Assembly: GCA_008711295.1 (NCBI GenBank)
Contig: VUYV01000016.1
Span: 1,199,372-1,263,371, forward strand
Direction: 5' to 3'
Length of the DNA stretch: 64,000 bases
From: Anarhynchus alexandrinus
Taxonomy: Eukaryota > Chordata > Aves > Charadriiformes > Charadriidae
In this document: one piece after another, positions 1 through 13,350 of the stretch
How positions within the stretch are numbered: the first letter of the stretch is position 1
Layout: every line of letters starts with the position of its first letter
The notes under the pieces: model-generated
What the model was told of the DNA's origin: nothing
Databases searched by the model: none
What the model saw: the letters and a program-made list of their open reading frames with translations, nothing else
Position numbers and translations under genes: made by a program

Positions 1-3000
1 AGAAGTTCCCGAGTGGGCTCTGTTTAGCGTATCCAAATGCGTGGAGGGCAGCTGCATTTCATACTGCAGAGGGAAGAGTCTCCAGCATGAAACTGGGGTT
101 AGATCTCCAGCATTCAGTTACTTTCTGAAAAACAGGATGGCAACACATGACTGGAGAGACTCAAAGGGGTCCCAGCACTGAGTCCTCTCTTGTCTCAGAA
201 AAACATACCGTATTCTTTGCATGAACTGTTTGAACCCAAATATTTGACTGTGGGGTGGGTTGTTGCTGCTATTTCTATTGGGAAGGCTATTCGAAAATAC
301 CTCATTTTCTAAATAACTAGAGACCTCCTTCTAACTTCCAGTCTTAATTTGCTCAAGGCCAATGTATGTCCTTTCCCCTTTAATTTAGATAGTTCTTTTC
401 TCTGAATTTTAATTTCTAACCTGCTTAAAAGAATACACTTTGTCCAGCTCTAGAGAAGCTCTGCTGTCACCCTTTCCCTTGCTCCGCTGAGCAGCCTTTC
501 CCTGCACCCGATCCAGTCTCAGTTTGGGCACAGGTAGTTCCAGATGAGATTTTTTTTCAACAATGTACAGAGACATCAATACTCCTTATCTCTACCAGAA
601 ATGACTAGAAGGAATGTGAAAAGTATTTTGATAAATACAGTGAAGGCAACCCTGTTATCCCGATGGAGATAAAAATTTCACAGCAGGTGAATAAGCACTT
701 AACAACCTGTGAGGTCTTTAGACTTCCCATTATTTTCCCCTAAGATTTTCTATCTTCTACTGTATATTTCTAAGTCAGCCCTTTTTACAGTGATACAAGG
801 GATGTGGGAGCAGGATGGATGGATTAAATTCCATGTATTGTTAAGTATAAAACATGGAAGTTCTGGCTAAATTCTATTCCTAGTTTTATTGCTACATCTC
901 TGTTACAGCCAGTGAACTATATATGCATAAATAAAGACAGAACAGGCTCAGTGGCTCCCATCATCCTTACTGAAATTTACTTAGAGAGTGTAACTCAAGG
1001 TTCAGCTCAGTCAGCTTAGGCATCAACCTTGAACTTCACCTAGCAGTATGTCAGTTATCCTTGAATGGTATTTTTGATTTGGTAGAAACAGTAAGTCCTG
1101 ACATGGAAGATCACAGCCCAAGATCTTTGCTGTAACCCCAGTACCAATGCTTCCACTTCACTGAGCCAGTAATTAATTTGGTTCATGATTTAAGATATAA
1201 ACTGACACCTTCAGTCTTCTTTTTACTTATCGATTGCTATCTGGTGTCTTACACCAGCTGCCACAGTGTGAGTGCAAGCAAAGAAAATCTTAACAATACT
1301 TCCTCTCTTTTCCCACCAGCTAGTCAGTTTGGGGAATGTACAAGGGGGAGAGCACTCAGTTCCAGATAATGTAAATTCTCATTACTTTTTGAAGATGCTT
1401 AATATACTAAATTGCATTAAGAAATGTGTGACAATCTGGTGATGGCTTTCATCTGAGAAAAAAAAAAAAACCAGGCCTGATTTAACAACCTTATCAATGG
1501 ATAGGGGTCTGTAATCTTCAGTGGCATTTTACCCCATTCACAGTAGATGACCCAGCCTGAAATATTTTACTAAAAGGAAAATTCAGGTTTTCTGTGTACT
1601 CGTTTATTACATACCAGGAAAGTATTGTATTGTATTGTAAATCTGCACTTTTTGTACAGTAAATAAGAAAACTTTGATTTACTAAACTCTTCATAATTTC
1701 ACCAGCCAATCTATATTTTGCATCTTTTGGTTAAACAAGAAAATGGAATTTTAACATTCCAATAAAATATACCCTAAGGCAACAAGGTACTTTTAAAAAT
1801 TTGTAAAATTCTGAGTACAGATACAGTGCTGAAACTAATTTTAACATATCTAACTGCAGTGACTTTTGGTCATTTACAAGTAGGAAAAATCTATATATAA
1901 TCCATCTGATTTTATCAGAATGCTTGTAAGAGAATCCATCATCAGTTAAAGACAAATGAAAGCGTTTTTTATTTAGAGAAAGGAAGTGACTAAAGGTCTT
2001 GGAGGGAAACAGGAAGGGAGTTCCAGATAGCCTGAGCAAGTCAAATTAACAAGCGAGAGAAAAATACAGCTCTCCAGTACTGAAACTATACTGCAAAACA
2101 CCCTTTCTTTTAGCTATTTAGAAAAATACTTTACAATTCTTATGTGAAGATTGTCAACAAGTAGGAGTACTTCGCAGATATTCAGCAAGTTAATTTACAA
2201 ACTTAGTTTCCATAAGGTGTTTTCACCTAGCAAACTTGGGAAGAAAAGCATTCGGCACATGGAAGAGAAGCACCAGTTGGTTTGTTTCTGAATTTCCACA
2301 GCAGTGCTGAGAGTGGCTATGTACTAGTTGGATTTTTTTTCTGTCCACTGTTACCGTCTGCTTGATCTTACACAGAAGTAATACGATATCACAGCATATC
2401 GTAGCCTAGGAAAATAATTGTGATGGGACAAATGCAATATTATCACTTCACAGCAGGATCAAACAGAAAAAAACATGTGGTCTCAGATAGCAATTTTAAA
2501 AGATGGAGTTATAATTGCAGGGACAGTTGGATTTCTGTCCCTCCTTTTAAGCTCAAACTACAGTCCTCCAGGTTCCAGGAATCATATCCTTGTCTCTGGA
2601 AGGATAAAACTCTGCAATTCTTTTGTTTTCAGATTATGCCTGTGCTGCAGTGCCTTCTTTGGTTTGTCTTCATTTGAACACCTGCTGTACTTCTTTTTAA
2701 GATCAGTAGTGGGATATTGTGGCAAAATCACTGCTTAGTTCATTAATACAAATGCAGCATATGGAGGGAAAGGTGTTAAAGCAGTAGTACAGAGGGATTA
2801 CCATCTCTGGATGGTAACCGAGTCAGGTTCAGCTTTAGCAGAAACTTCTGTGGGGCCTACCTTTCAGCCTGGTCCTATGCAATAATTAACATTTTATTGA
2901 CAGTCACTTTTTAAACCTTTTATGTTCTTTAGTTTTCCAGGCACTTCCCAGTCTGGAATTGTTTCTAACATCCCATAGGCTGACTTAGGTGGAGCCAATT

Positions 3001-6000
3001 TTTCCACTTTTTTTTAATCCCCCCAATATCCTGATAAATCAGACCAGTCTATTTCTACAGTAAATGTCCTAATAACTGTGTCAATATATAATACTCTGAT
3101 TCAGACCTGTCACAAAACATTCTTTACAACTTCCTCCAGCCAGCCAGCTGGGTGCCGAGCATGTCCATCTGCATAAATGAGAGTAGTTTAAGGACAGCTC
3201 TCAGTTACACCAACTGCCACAAGTGCAAAGTTGCCATTAGCTCTAGCTTTAAATTCCTACACCCAGGTAATTGCTTCCTAGGCCACAACTTGGTCTGTTT
3301 AAGCTTTCATTCAAAGGAACAAAAAAATGATGTTGCAACAGTGAACAAGAATATATTTGCTCACCATCAAAATATACTAGCATTTGAAGTCAATCAAAGC
3401 AACGATAACACACAATGCTCTTTAGCAAATGAGACTATGACTTGAGGAATTCACCTCACTAAACTGCACAGGAATCCACCACTAATCGGATTTTGGTGTG
3501 ACTACTCTTTCCCTTGCAAAGAACCATTAGGTCTTAAAAGATGATACACATTTAAGATATCAATTTTACATCTTACAGACATTTAGGACCCTAGGCAGTG
3601 GGGTCCTTCCACACCCCAAAAAACCCACTGTTTACACTGAAGAGATGAGACTTCTGTGCAAAAACCTCAAACATTTCCTGTAGTGAATCCATGTTCTTGG
3701 ATAACCTCCTGTCTAAATACTGACCCCAGCGAAGGCTGCTTAACTTGTAGGACTAACGAGTTCTCAACAAGCAGATAGTGTGGGTTTAAAATAAATATTT
3801 TCCAAGAAGTCCTTTCCTCTCTGCCCAGTCAGGGGGGTGAGGGTTGGACACTTTGAAGGAGCATGCAGTCAATCAGAAAAGTCCTTAAGCGAAAATAAAG
3901 ACTAAAGACTTACCTTCATTATTACAATGATGCAATATATTAATAACAAAATTGAATCAAATGTTTCCATTCACACATTAATAATAGTATATTTGGAAAA
4001 CAAGACCATGGGAATGTGGCAGAATGATTTACACTAAATGATTTTTAATACCACTTTCTAAATTCATCAGGTCACTTTAGAAAATTTAAACATACAAGAT
4101 TGTGAAGTCTTCTGAGACTCCCTGTGAGCATTCCTAAAATTTTCTAAGGAATCAGAATGAATGGTGAAAATTTTTCAAATTATCCACAATACAGGTTAAT
4201 TCCCCACTTTAGGTTTAATATTGATACTCTTCAGCCCTCCACACTTTTAATAAAGACAATTAAATTGTTCACTTACCAGTTTGGCCATAATACTTTACAC
4301 TCCCAAGGAACATAAGGACCACCAGCTTCATTGAACCTAGACACAAAAAATCCATTCTCTATTAATACCTCATGCAAACAGATAAAGGTAGTATCAAAAT
4401 TACTTTTTTCTAATTCACGTTCTCCCCTCTTACTTTTCATTTAAACATGAATGCTTAAAATCAATATCAAATTTAGTTCTCAGCATCCCTAAATCTATAC
4501 ACATGGACATGTCTTAATTCAAACTTTTCAGCCTTAATACATAGCTTTTTTTTTTTTTCTTTAGGGTTTTATTATAGTTCTGCTCTGGTTTATGTGAACA
4601 TGCCACACTGTAATGAAATGAACCAGCAATGTTTGTTCCCTGTGTGTCTGGGGGTTCAATGGAGGGAAGAAAATCCATTGATACCCAGTACCTTTCCGGT
4701 AATTTGGACTGACGTATTTGTGGCATTCAATTCTCAAGGAGCGAAGAAAGGAGAAAGTATTCATTACATCACAAATTAGAGCACAGACAGAACAGTTTTA
4801 CAAGTTACAGGTGTAGTTTTAGAGCAGGAACAGAATTTGGATGGCATGTTCCAGGTTCAGAGTATCTAACATCTGCCTAAACCAGGGGTGCTCAACCTCT
4901 GATTTCTTAACTTGGAACGTACAAGTGACTGAGCTGTGAATTAGCTGAACAAACCAATTGAGGAAAAATATGTTCCCTGCGTATTCGGGGAAGATGCAGG
5001 TGGTGAAAGCTGATCTGTCAGCTCCACCATTCTGATTTCAGACACAGAGCAAGTGATGGAAGTATCTCGGTGACTTGAATTTACAACTCCAACAGCAAGA
5101 ATGAACTATCTGAAATCACAGTATTTTATCTACATTGCTTTAATAGCTTTTTAAAAACTTAGGAATTCATAAATGTTATAATAACTTGGGATTTAAACTG
5201 GTTTGCTTTTTTAAAGGAAAAGTGCATTTCATGTAAATTAGAAATCAATTTTTTCTCTTTTTATGCATTGATATTTACCCACTTAGGAAAGAAACAGACT
5301 GGTAATCAACAGTCAGGGTTATTCCCTTGTCTGGCAAATATGCCCTAGGAGTAAACAGATTGATAGTAGCAACATTTTCACCATTACTATAGAGAAGGTT
5401 GATGGCATTGCTACTGGGACTACAAAGCTTGAATATACAAGCAAAGTTTACACTCGAAGCAACAGTACTGATTTTAAATGCCTCACATTTGAAAGGTACC
5501 AGCCCATCATGTCCTAGCGCTTTGCTCACTGCTTAATAACTTGACCCTTGTAACCGCTTTTATCAGACTACAGCAGCTGGAGTGTTCACTGGAGTTATGG
5601 TGGTGTTTTGGGGTCACCGTGCATTTTTGACTTCCTAAGACAGAAGGTATGGCAGCTTTGGAAGACACCACCAAGACTGTGACTGCTGCTTCTGTCTTAT
5701 GAGCGTTTAGGGAGCTCTTCCTTTTATCTGGGTCAGACAAAGATAGGACAGCTAAAAAAATTTTCAACATGCCTATCCTGCTTTCTCAGTATCACATCAA
5801 ACTGATCATACACTGAAGCCCTTTATCTCCCTCGCCTTTCCCCACATAAAACACTCCAGCTTCGGACAATTTCAGTCAACTATGGCAGTGGCTGAAGATT
5901 CAAGGATATTAAACTCCTGATAGTTTTGTAAAAATCAGCAGCTGGCTAAATTACAGAGGGCTGGTGAGCTCTCCTGTGGAGAGGGAGCTGGAAGAACTCA

Positions 6001-9000
6001 GTTGTTACCACAGTCCATTTGGGAGCCATCAGCTAGTACGTAGTTTTTACAAGCATGTCTGTCTTTTACCAAGATGGCAAAACCAAAAAGGATGTTGAGA
6101 GATGTGAGAATAACTGAAGATATTCCAGGATAGAGATGCAAACAATGTAAGACCTGAAGCTATAGGAAACCTGAATTTGCTAGTTTTACTGGTTTTGGAA
6201 CTAGTTTCTGACTGTTGTAGGGAGGGATGTATTTTAGGTGAGTCATGCCAGTGGAACTGTGGTGAAGGCTACCTAGGTGCAGCTACAGTTTTGGCAAGGA
6301 CAGGAAAAAAAAATGGGAAATAAATCTTGTAGGCTGAATCCTCTCTGATGTATCCTGTGAAAGGAGCAGAAACAAAAGGAAAAGATCTTGAAAAAGCAGC
6401 ACATGACAAAGAACTTACATAGGGCTACTTTATTCCCCAAAGAAAATCAAGGTTCTTCAGACTTTCTAGGGCATGATGTTTGGCAGGTATCACTTATTCT
6501 AAGCTATTTTCAAAAGCATTTTTCAGTGCAAATATAGTTTTTACTCTTTTTTTTTTTCTCAGCCAAATTTTATGCACTTCAAGCTTTAGAAAATAAAATC
6601 GGAATTTAGAACTAACAGTCTTTAAGATTTATCCAACTAAATTGATTCAACAGAGTTCTTGTAAATTTTGCATCGTGCTATTGTAATGTTGAAAGGTACC
6701 TCTGATGGAGCACATTACAACCTTCCTGAAGCTAATACAGATGAACTAAGAGGGCTAATATAGATGAACCAAGATGGCAGGCAGTGTCTACCCTCAGAAA
6801 CTTATTTCATTCTCCATTTCTCTTTGTTTGCAATTTTTATTTTTACCTGTTCACTCAGACTTTTGTGCATACTTACAGGCTGCCACTGAATTCATGTCAA
6901 TTTTATTCATTCTTTCAGCACATTGTATTCCTTACACTGTAAAACTGGTTTTTAAGTATCCTAGTAAAAAATAATGAAAGTAAAACAACAGGCCTATTGA
7001 TTGCCATTTCAAATAAATTCTTTCAATGGTAAGAAGACAGCCTCCTTGTTCCTATTAGTTAAATCTAAGAATTCCTCTATTTTGCTCAATAGCTGTGCGA
7101 TCACAGACCATACACAGGCACTTTCTTCACACTTTGGCATGCTCATGTAACTGAAGGGATGGTCAGATGTACCTCTGATCACTCATGTGGTCTCTTTTCA
7201 GCACTTACGCAAGTGCCATGCTTACCTTCTACTCTTGTCTCAGAGGAATCCTCAAATTTAGTCCCCTTTTAGACAAATTGCCTCACCAGATCATCACTGT
7301 CACCATCTTGCTACTCATCCGACCTGGTTTAGCCCTTCTTATAGCTTGAAGTTCATATAGCTGTTCAGTAGTTGTACTGAACTCTTTCTTTGAAGCAAAA
7401 TATCCTTTATGTTCCTTCAAGAATATAACAAAAAGAAAGGTTGTAAGACACCAAGACGTATATGCATTTTATATTAACTAAAGGTAATACTTCATCAAAA
7501 CTTCTATCCTGGCTTTCCTGCAAAGTGGGTGATGGTTACTGTCTCTGCAGACTCAGCCTCTCTGCCCTGATCTTAGGCAATTTTTTTTTTTTTTTCCCCA
7601 AACCCATTTCTGTGACTGCCCCAGGATGCTGAACTTATAAGAGTAATTTATGTATCCCACTGTGGCATAAGAGGAAAGACAGCTGGGAGCAGACAAAAAG
7701 GGATGCTAAAATGGACTAGACCTCCAGCTGCTGACACACAGAATAGAAAGATCAGCACTGGCAACCGGCACAATCTAAAACTATTAACTTTGGTTCCCTC
7801 AGACTAAAACAGCCCAGGACTGGTTAATTCTTACCTCTTCATATAGCATCCATCTAACTGCAACCAAATAAAGATAAACATGTAATTCCTAAAAATAGTG
7901 CAGGATATCATCTCTTATATTTTTCAGAAATAGCAAGTGCTATTTGAACTGCTTTAACAATAAAACAAGGTGACCCCATATAAATACATAGTATATAATA
8001 GATTGGTTCAATTTTAGATCATTTTATCGTAACTGAATGAGATTTACATTTTTTGTGCATTCCTACCAATATGTAAGTTTTAAACACACTGTGTTAGGGA
8101 TTTTGTCTTCCTCTCTGCTTGGAAATTTCAGTTCAGATTATGGATATTCCTTCAGCCTAAGTATCTATGTATTCACCGTTGTGTGTGGCATATATATGTA
8201 TTTATAAACGCATATGCAAAATATTAACCAAAAAAGCAAAATATACTGTCTCTAGCCTGACAGGCTGTTTGGCTTTGTTTAATTAGGTTCACGTTTACTC
8301 TATGGAGTGCTTAGGCTTCCTGGTCAAGTACCAAGGCTCCCTGCGTTATGCAATGTACTGGCATGTTACAAAGTCAATTCCTCCTACACACAGTTCACAA
8401 GCCACAATACAACAGGTGGATGAAAGACATGTTGTGTGGGGGTGTTTTGGAAAAATGAGGTAACAACAAAACAAAGAGGTCAGTGGAAAAAGAGCAGTCA
8501 GTTTGCTACCTACCATTATTGGTTAGTTGATTTATCTTGCAGATGTTTTGGATTTGCTTGGATTTGAAAGACAGATCTAGAAGCAAGCAAGGAAATATAT
8601 ACATGCATTGAGAAAAAAAAGGGTAAAAAATTGATCTTCAGTGAGCTAAGAATAGCTTCCCATAATACTAAATTTAGATACATATGCAGACCAGAATATA
8701 ACAGACAGCATATACAGGCACTGTGTATTATAGCTAATTGCACACATTTCTGTGAGTTCTCCTCAGTTGTAAGTTTCTAAAGCAAAGACTACATAATCTC
8801 CTATTTACAGAGCATAACACAACGAACCCATAATCCTGATCACAGCCCCTGTATGATACATAGATATTATAAATACCTCCTGCCAGGATGGGCCTATGTT
8901 TTCCTTTTTCAATCAGATTTCTCACAACTCCGCAGACAGGTGAACCACGTCAGCTGGAAGCACTGCTGAACCAGGTGCTGGTAACCCACACTGCAAAAAT

Positions 9001-9750
9001 TTAGAAGAATCATCCTGCCCATGAAGTTAATGGCACAACATACAGAACAATTTAATTTCCATCTATTCTGCGTCATGTCAGGCTGCATGTCAGCACATGA
9101 CTGCTTTGTTTTAAAATCCTTTCTGAGTATTGGCAACACACAGATGTGTGGGATATGTGTAGGCAATGTTTGTAGCCATGTCACCTGGGGCAACGTCACA
9201 TGGGATTTGACAAGATAAGCGAGTTTGGGGTTTGGCAATACTTGGATAAGGAACCCACAAGATTACTACAAGAGATAATGTTGGGTATTTGTGTTCTCAG
9301 TGCTGGTACACAGAAACTCTGACACTGCCATAAGCTGTGTGGTACTCTTCCAAAAATAATGGCCATCTAATATAGCAAGCATGAAGAGCGGCTGGCTGTT
9401 CCTGTCCATGTGTCTGAATGAAGTCATTTTCTCAGGAAGGCTAGGAGTTTTGGGGCTTGTCAGCAATGGTTATGTGGGCAAGAGTTTCAAATGGCAAATA
9501 AGAAAGGTGGGAATTTTTGCACAGAAACTGTGAATGATAGCTGAGTAAGTTCCCGGTGCTTTGCAGCCTGGATGGGAGGATAAGCCAAGCAGCGTCAGTC
9601 AGCAGCAGCTAGAGAAGAAAGAAGATAGGCAGAACAAAACAGAACCTGTATCCCTAAGTTTTTGAAAGAATGGCCTGTGGCCAGACATGAGAAGGGTAGG
9701 AGAAAAAGAGTTAAATGAATCATGAGCCCAATATATAGAAATTGTAAAAG
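1..9750. other. Intergenic or deep intronic DNA, no gene recognised
   Basis: AT-rich, with stop codons dense in all six frames; the longest frames are about 100 codons and match nothing I know. It holds poly-A at about 1458-1470 and poly-T at about 4549-4558 and 7581-7595. A short splice-bounded open segment at 4277-4336 (minus) is given as a finding only. By mammalian gene order RTN4 should lie further left. Confidence 0.6.
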
Positions 9751-10038
9751 ATGAAAATAAAAAAGAAAGGGCAAGAAATCCCCTTTTCTAGCACAAAAAT
9801 AGATGAGGCAGAGAAACAGTGAAAAACGTAATTTCAGGTTACCTTGCTGCACTGAATGTATTAATAGTTGGGTTCATTTCTATTATTTGAAATGAAGACA
9901 GAAGAAAGGAAAGGGCACAAAATCCTCCTTACAAGCAGAAAAACAGATAAGGCAGAAAAACAATGAAAAATCTAATTTCAAGTTACCTTGCTGCACTGAA
10001 TGTATTTATAGTTTGACTCAGTTCTGTTATTTTAGATA
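9751..10038. repeat. Diverged tandem duplication, 144 bp unit, two copies
   Basis: The motif TTACCTTGCTGCACTGAATG occurs at 9839 and again at 9983, a period of 144 bases. Flanking sequence also pairs: purine-rich GAAAGGGCA stretches, then GAGGCAGA / AAGGCAGA, then the shared block. The two copies differ by substitutions and small indels (roughly 80% alike by eye), so the duplication is not recent. Confidence 0.85.
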
Positions 10039-12085
10039 TACATTTAAGCCTATATTCTTCTTTACTCTCCCTTCTCATTCAAAACTTATTTCTAATGACT
10101 AGTTTTTCTCTCAGGCATGTGCATATAAATGCTACTACAGTAAAATGCAGTTGCTTATGGATATCTGAAGGCAAGAGGACTAAAATCTGGTGCAAGATAA
10201 ATCGAGAGGCAGTTGTTACAGTGGTTTTAGTATGATGAGGACTGACTGTACAGCCTGACCTTCCATTCTGCTTGTTCTAATTATATGAAGATATTAAAAT
10301 AGGAAGGTGTAACCCTAGGTTAGACAATATTCTGAAACAACCATGCATTCATTTAATGAATAATAACAAATTTGAATCTCTGCATTTATGTATTCCACTC
10401 AGACTAAATTTCTTGTAGACTATGAATTCATCCTCAAATGACTATTAAGCAAAAAAACCCACCCACAAATAAAAGCTGAAAAGACATTTGAATGTATAAT
10501 AATAAGCAAAACCTTTATTATGATTAAACCTTTAATGTGATTAAAGCATTTTAGAAGGATTCCGTCTAAAACCTAGAAAGCACACTAGACATGGGGAAAA
10601 AAAATCAAAAGGTATTCAAACTTGGAAATGAACAGTGCAAGAGATGCAGCTGTTTAACTCATCACTTCTTCAGTGGAAGTAAGTATTACTCCAGTATAGC
10701 CACTTCCAACCTAGAGACCGGTGCGATGAAGTAAGAAACACAAGTGAGCTAAACTGGCAAGAGTTTGGGAAAGCAACATGAACAACAGCTAGCGGGGGCG
10801 AGGAGGGGGGAAGGATACTTAAAAAGAAGTTGGCATTGTCCTAACAAAGTTACCAATATTAATAATATCCTCAGTGCTCATGAGTGTTTGAAGTACCACA
10901 AGAACAGATCTGAAACCCTGCTGCATCAGTTTGAGAACTGTAGATCGTGGACCACTTTCTGGGCATGCAGCAGCCCTGCAGAAATCATCTCCCCCTTGTT
11001 TCTCCAGAGGGAGCTTTTCTTCTACGCAGCTCTGCAGTGTGAGGAGCACAACCTCATTCTAAGAATACCACAGCACTTTGTCGCAGCTTTGCATGTTCAT
11101 GACATTGGTAGACTATACTATTTTCAAAAGATAACCCTGGAAATCTGTGAAATCATGCAAATGTATATTTGCTTCTGGGAAAAGTGAAGCGATCCTTAAT
11201 TTTTATCAACCTGTGTAAAGATTAGCTTCAGAGAGTTCATATTATGTACTTAAGAGAATTGTCACTAAAATCAGATTCAGCCTTCTTATGCAAAGAGTTA
11301 TTGGATTAGATCCTCAGCTTTTATAGATACAGGCTGCTTCACTGAAATCAACACGCTGTTGGGAATTAGTGTTAGCTGAGAATCGGGCTTGCTACAGTTA
11401 GTTTAAAGAGGTACAAAACTAACTAAATGAAACGTGGGCTACATGACAAACATAGTATCAGAAGGTATCTCTGTGGAGAATAACACTCTAAACTGAAGTC
11501 TGATACCAAATTCACCATACATCAGAGAAACATGGAATTGGATGGGACCATCTGACTCCCAAAATCCACTTTCCCGATGTTTAGTCCAGAGAGGTCAAAA
11601 GATCACCCACTCTTCACATAGCCATATACCACAAGCTAAAAAATACTTCCCAATACCCTACTACAAGGCTTCAGCCCATAGCAAAGGCCAAAAGCTGGAA
11701 TTGTTTCTTTTTTTTTTTTTTCAAATGAATGACAGCAGTGTCTTCACAGATAAACCTTAGAAATACTCTACCTCCAGAATAAACTACATTCTGTTTCCTG
11801 TTATTGTCTCTAATGGCCTACAGCAATCTTCCTCTGTGTGTTTGAAAAAAAAGCGAAACCAAACTGGGTTTGGTTTTACTGCTGTTGTTCAAACTTGAGC
11901 CCATATTCCCACTACTTTAGCAATACAGTTTCTATTCGGCATGGTATGCAACACTGACACCAAAGAAATCAAGAGACAGATTTAGCAGGACCATGCTGTG
12001 ATTTCAGGCTGACAAAGAACAAGCCATAAAGGGCTCTGCAAAGTCTAAAAAAAATCAAGAAAAGAAATCTTTAAAGCAATTGCTG

Positions 12086-12108
12086 TATATATATATATAT
12101 TTTTTTTT
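12086..12108. repeat. (TA)n followed by poly-T
   Basis: A TATATATATATATAT stretch runs directly into a T run. Ordinary microsatellite. Confidence 0.85.
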
Positions 12109-13179
12109 AGGACTGTATACTAGGTTTTGTGCAACATGCATTTTAAATGATATCTGGCTTAACTATTAACTGCCTTTGAAAATAAGTGAATGTTGCCACT
12201 CCCTGTATTTTTCAGAAATTAATGGAATGGGATGTACCCATAAAACAATCTTTAGCTGCACCCATATTCTTGTATCTTTGTAATTGATTGTAAGCTGAAG
12301 ATTCTCTTGAATAAAGTCCACATATTTCTAACAACAAGCAGTTCAGATATTTCTATTCTAGTTACCACCATACCACAAGAACTGAAATAGCATCAATTAA
12401 AATTGTCATTGACCTCTTACAGAGCACTGATATAAGTGCCATTCTCCCTGTGTCCCAGCTGCTTTTTATACAAGGGGGTATTTGATTTCCTCTGAACATT
12501 TGATAGAAAGATTAAACTGTCCAATGTTTCCAATTAAAAACTGTTTGTGTTCTACAGTGGATTTAACTGCTTCATTAAATCACTCGTTATGGATCTCCTC
12601 ACAGCACTATTTTCAGTTCTTTCCTTCAATCTGTAATTTTTTTTCACTTATGGATCTAATAAAATTATCAGGAAGCTTAAAATTCATTCATATGCCAAGT
12701 ATCACAAAGTTGTAATTAAAAATCATTACCACTATTCCATCTGCCACTTCTGTGCATTGTCAGTGCACCTGACTCCTCTGTATGCAGAGTGTTAAGAAGT
12801 CTGCAAATTAATGCAGTATGAACAGAGAAAATGTCTGTGTTATCTAGATACAATTTAAACTCTGCATTTCTTTTACAACATCTCATACAGCTCTTTCTCA
12901 ACCCTAGGAATCTCTGGCCCAGTGCACAACCAGTGAGCCTTCATGGGAGCAAAAAGTTTCTCCTTTCTTTTGGGGAATTTTGCCAATACACTTCCTTGCC
13001 TCTTTCGGATGCAACTGTCCTTCTTCATGTCTATGTTTTGTTCCATTTAGATCAGCGTAATGTTAGACCCTTTCTGCTGATGTGTATGCATGCAGAATTA
13101 ATAGACTTCATCTACTACAAAAAGATGTTGGCAGGAGTTTTGTTGGCAGCAGACAGAGTAAGCACATAACTCCCTTAGT

Positions 13180-13350
13180 GGCTTAGTTACCCTGGTTGCC
13201 AGCCACATTCAATATTGGCCTCAAGGTGCTTCCTCTTGACCTTTAAAACCCTGTGGAATCTCAGCCCAAGCGCTTTCTCCAAGGCAGCAATTCCCTCACC
13301 TTTCCCAGTGCCAAACAGGCTCGCATGAGTCCCCTCCGTCTCACCAGCAG
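13180..13350 (+). mobile_element. Ancient LINE reverse-transcriptase relic (L2/CR1-like)
   Basis: One frame reads CFLLTFKTLWNLSPSAFS, which resembles the conserved C-terminal motif of L2-like reverse transcriptases (…KVLLLTFKALHGLAPxYL…). No long open frame remains and the ends cannot be set. It could also have been kept as regulatory sequence, as many old amniote LINE relics are. Based on recalled family motifs. Confidence 0.4.

Noticed and set aside
3914..3970. Minus-strand ATG followed by a hydrophobic 19-codon stretch ending at a GTAAGT donor, like a signal-anchor first exon
   Set aside because: No promoter, no partner exon and no recognised protein; hydrophobic codons are expected in T-rich DNA.
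10765..11187. 140-codon open frame on the plus strand
   Set aside because: It opens on TTG, not ATG, has no ATG near its start, no known domain, and no splice or promoter context. Chance length in AT-rich DNA.
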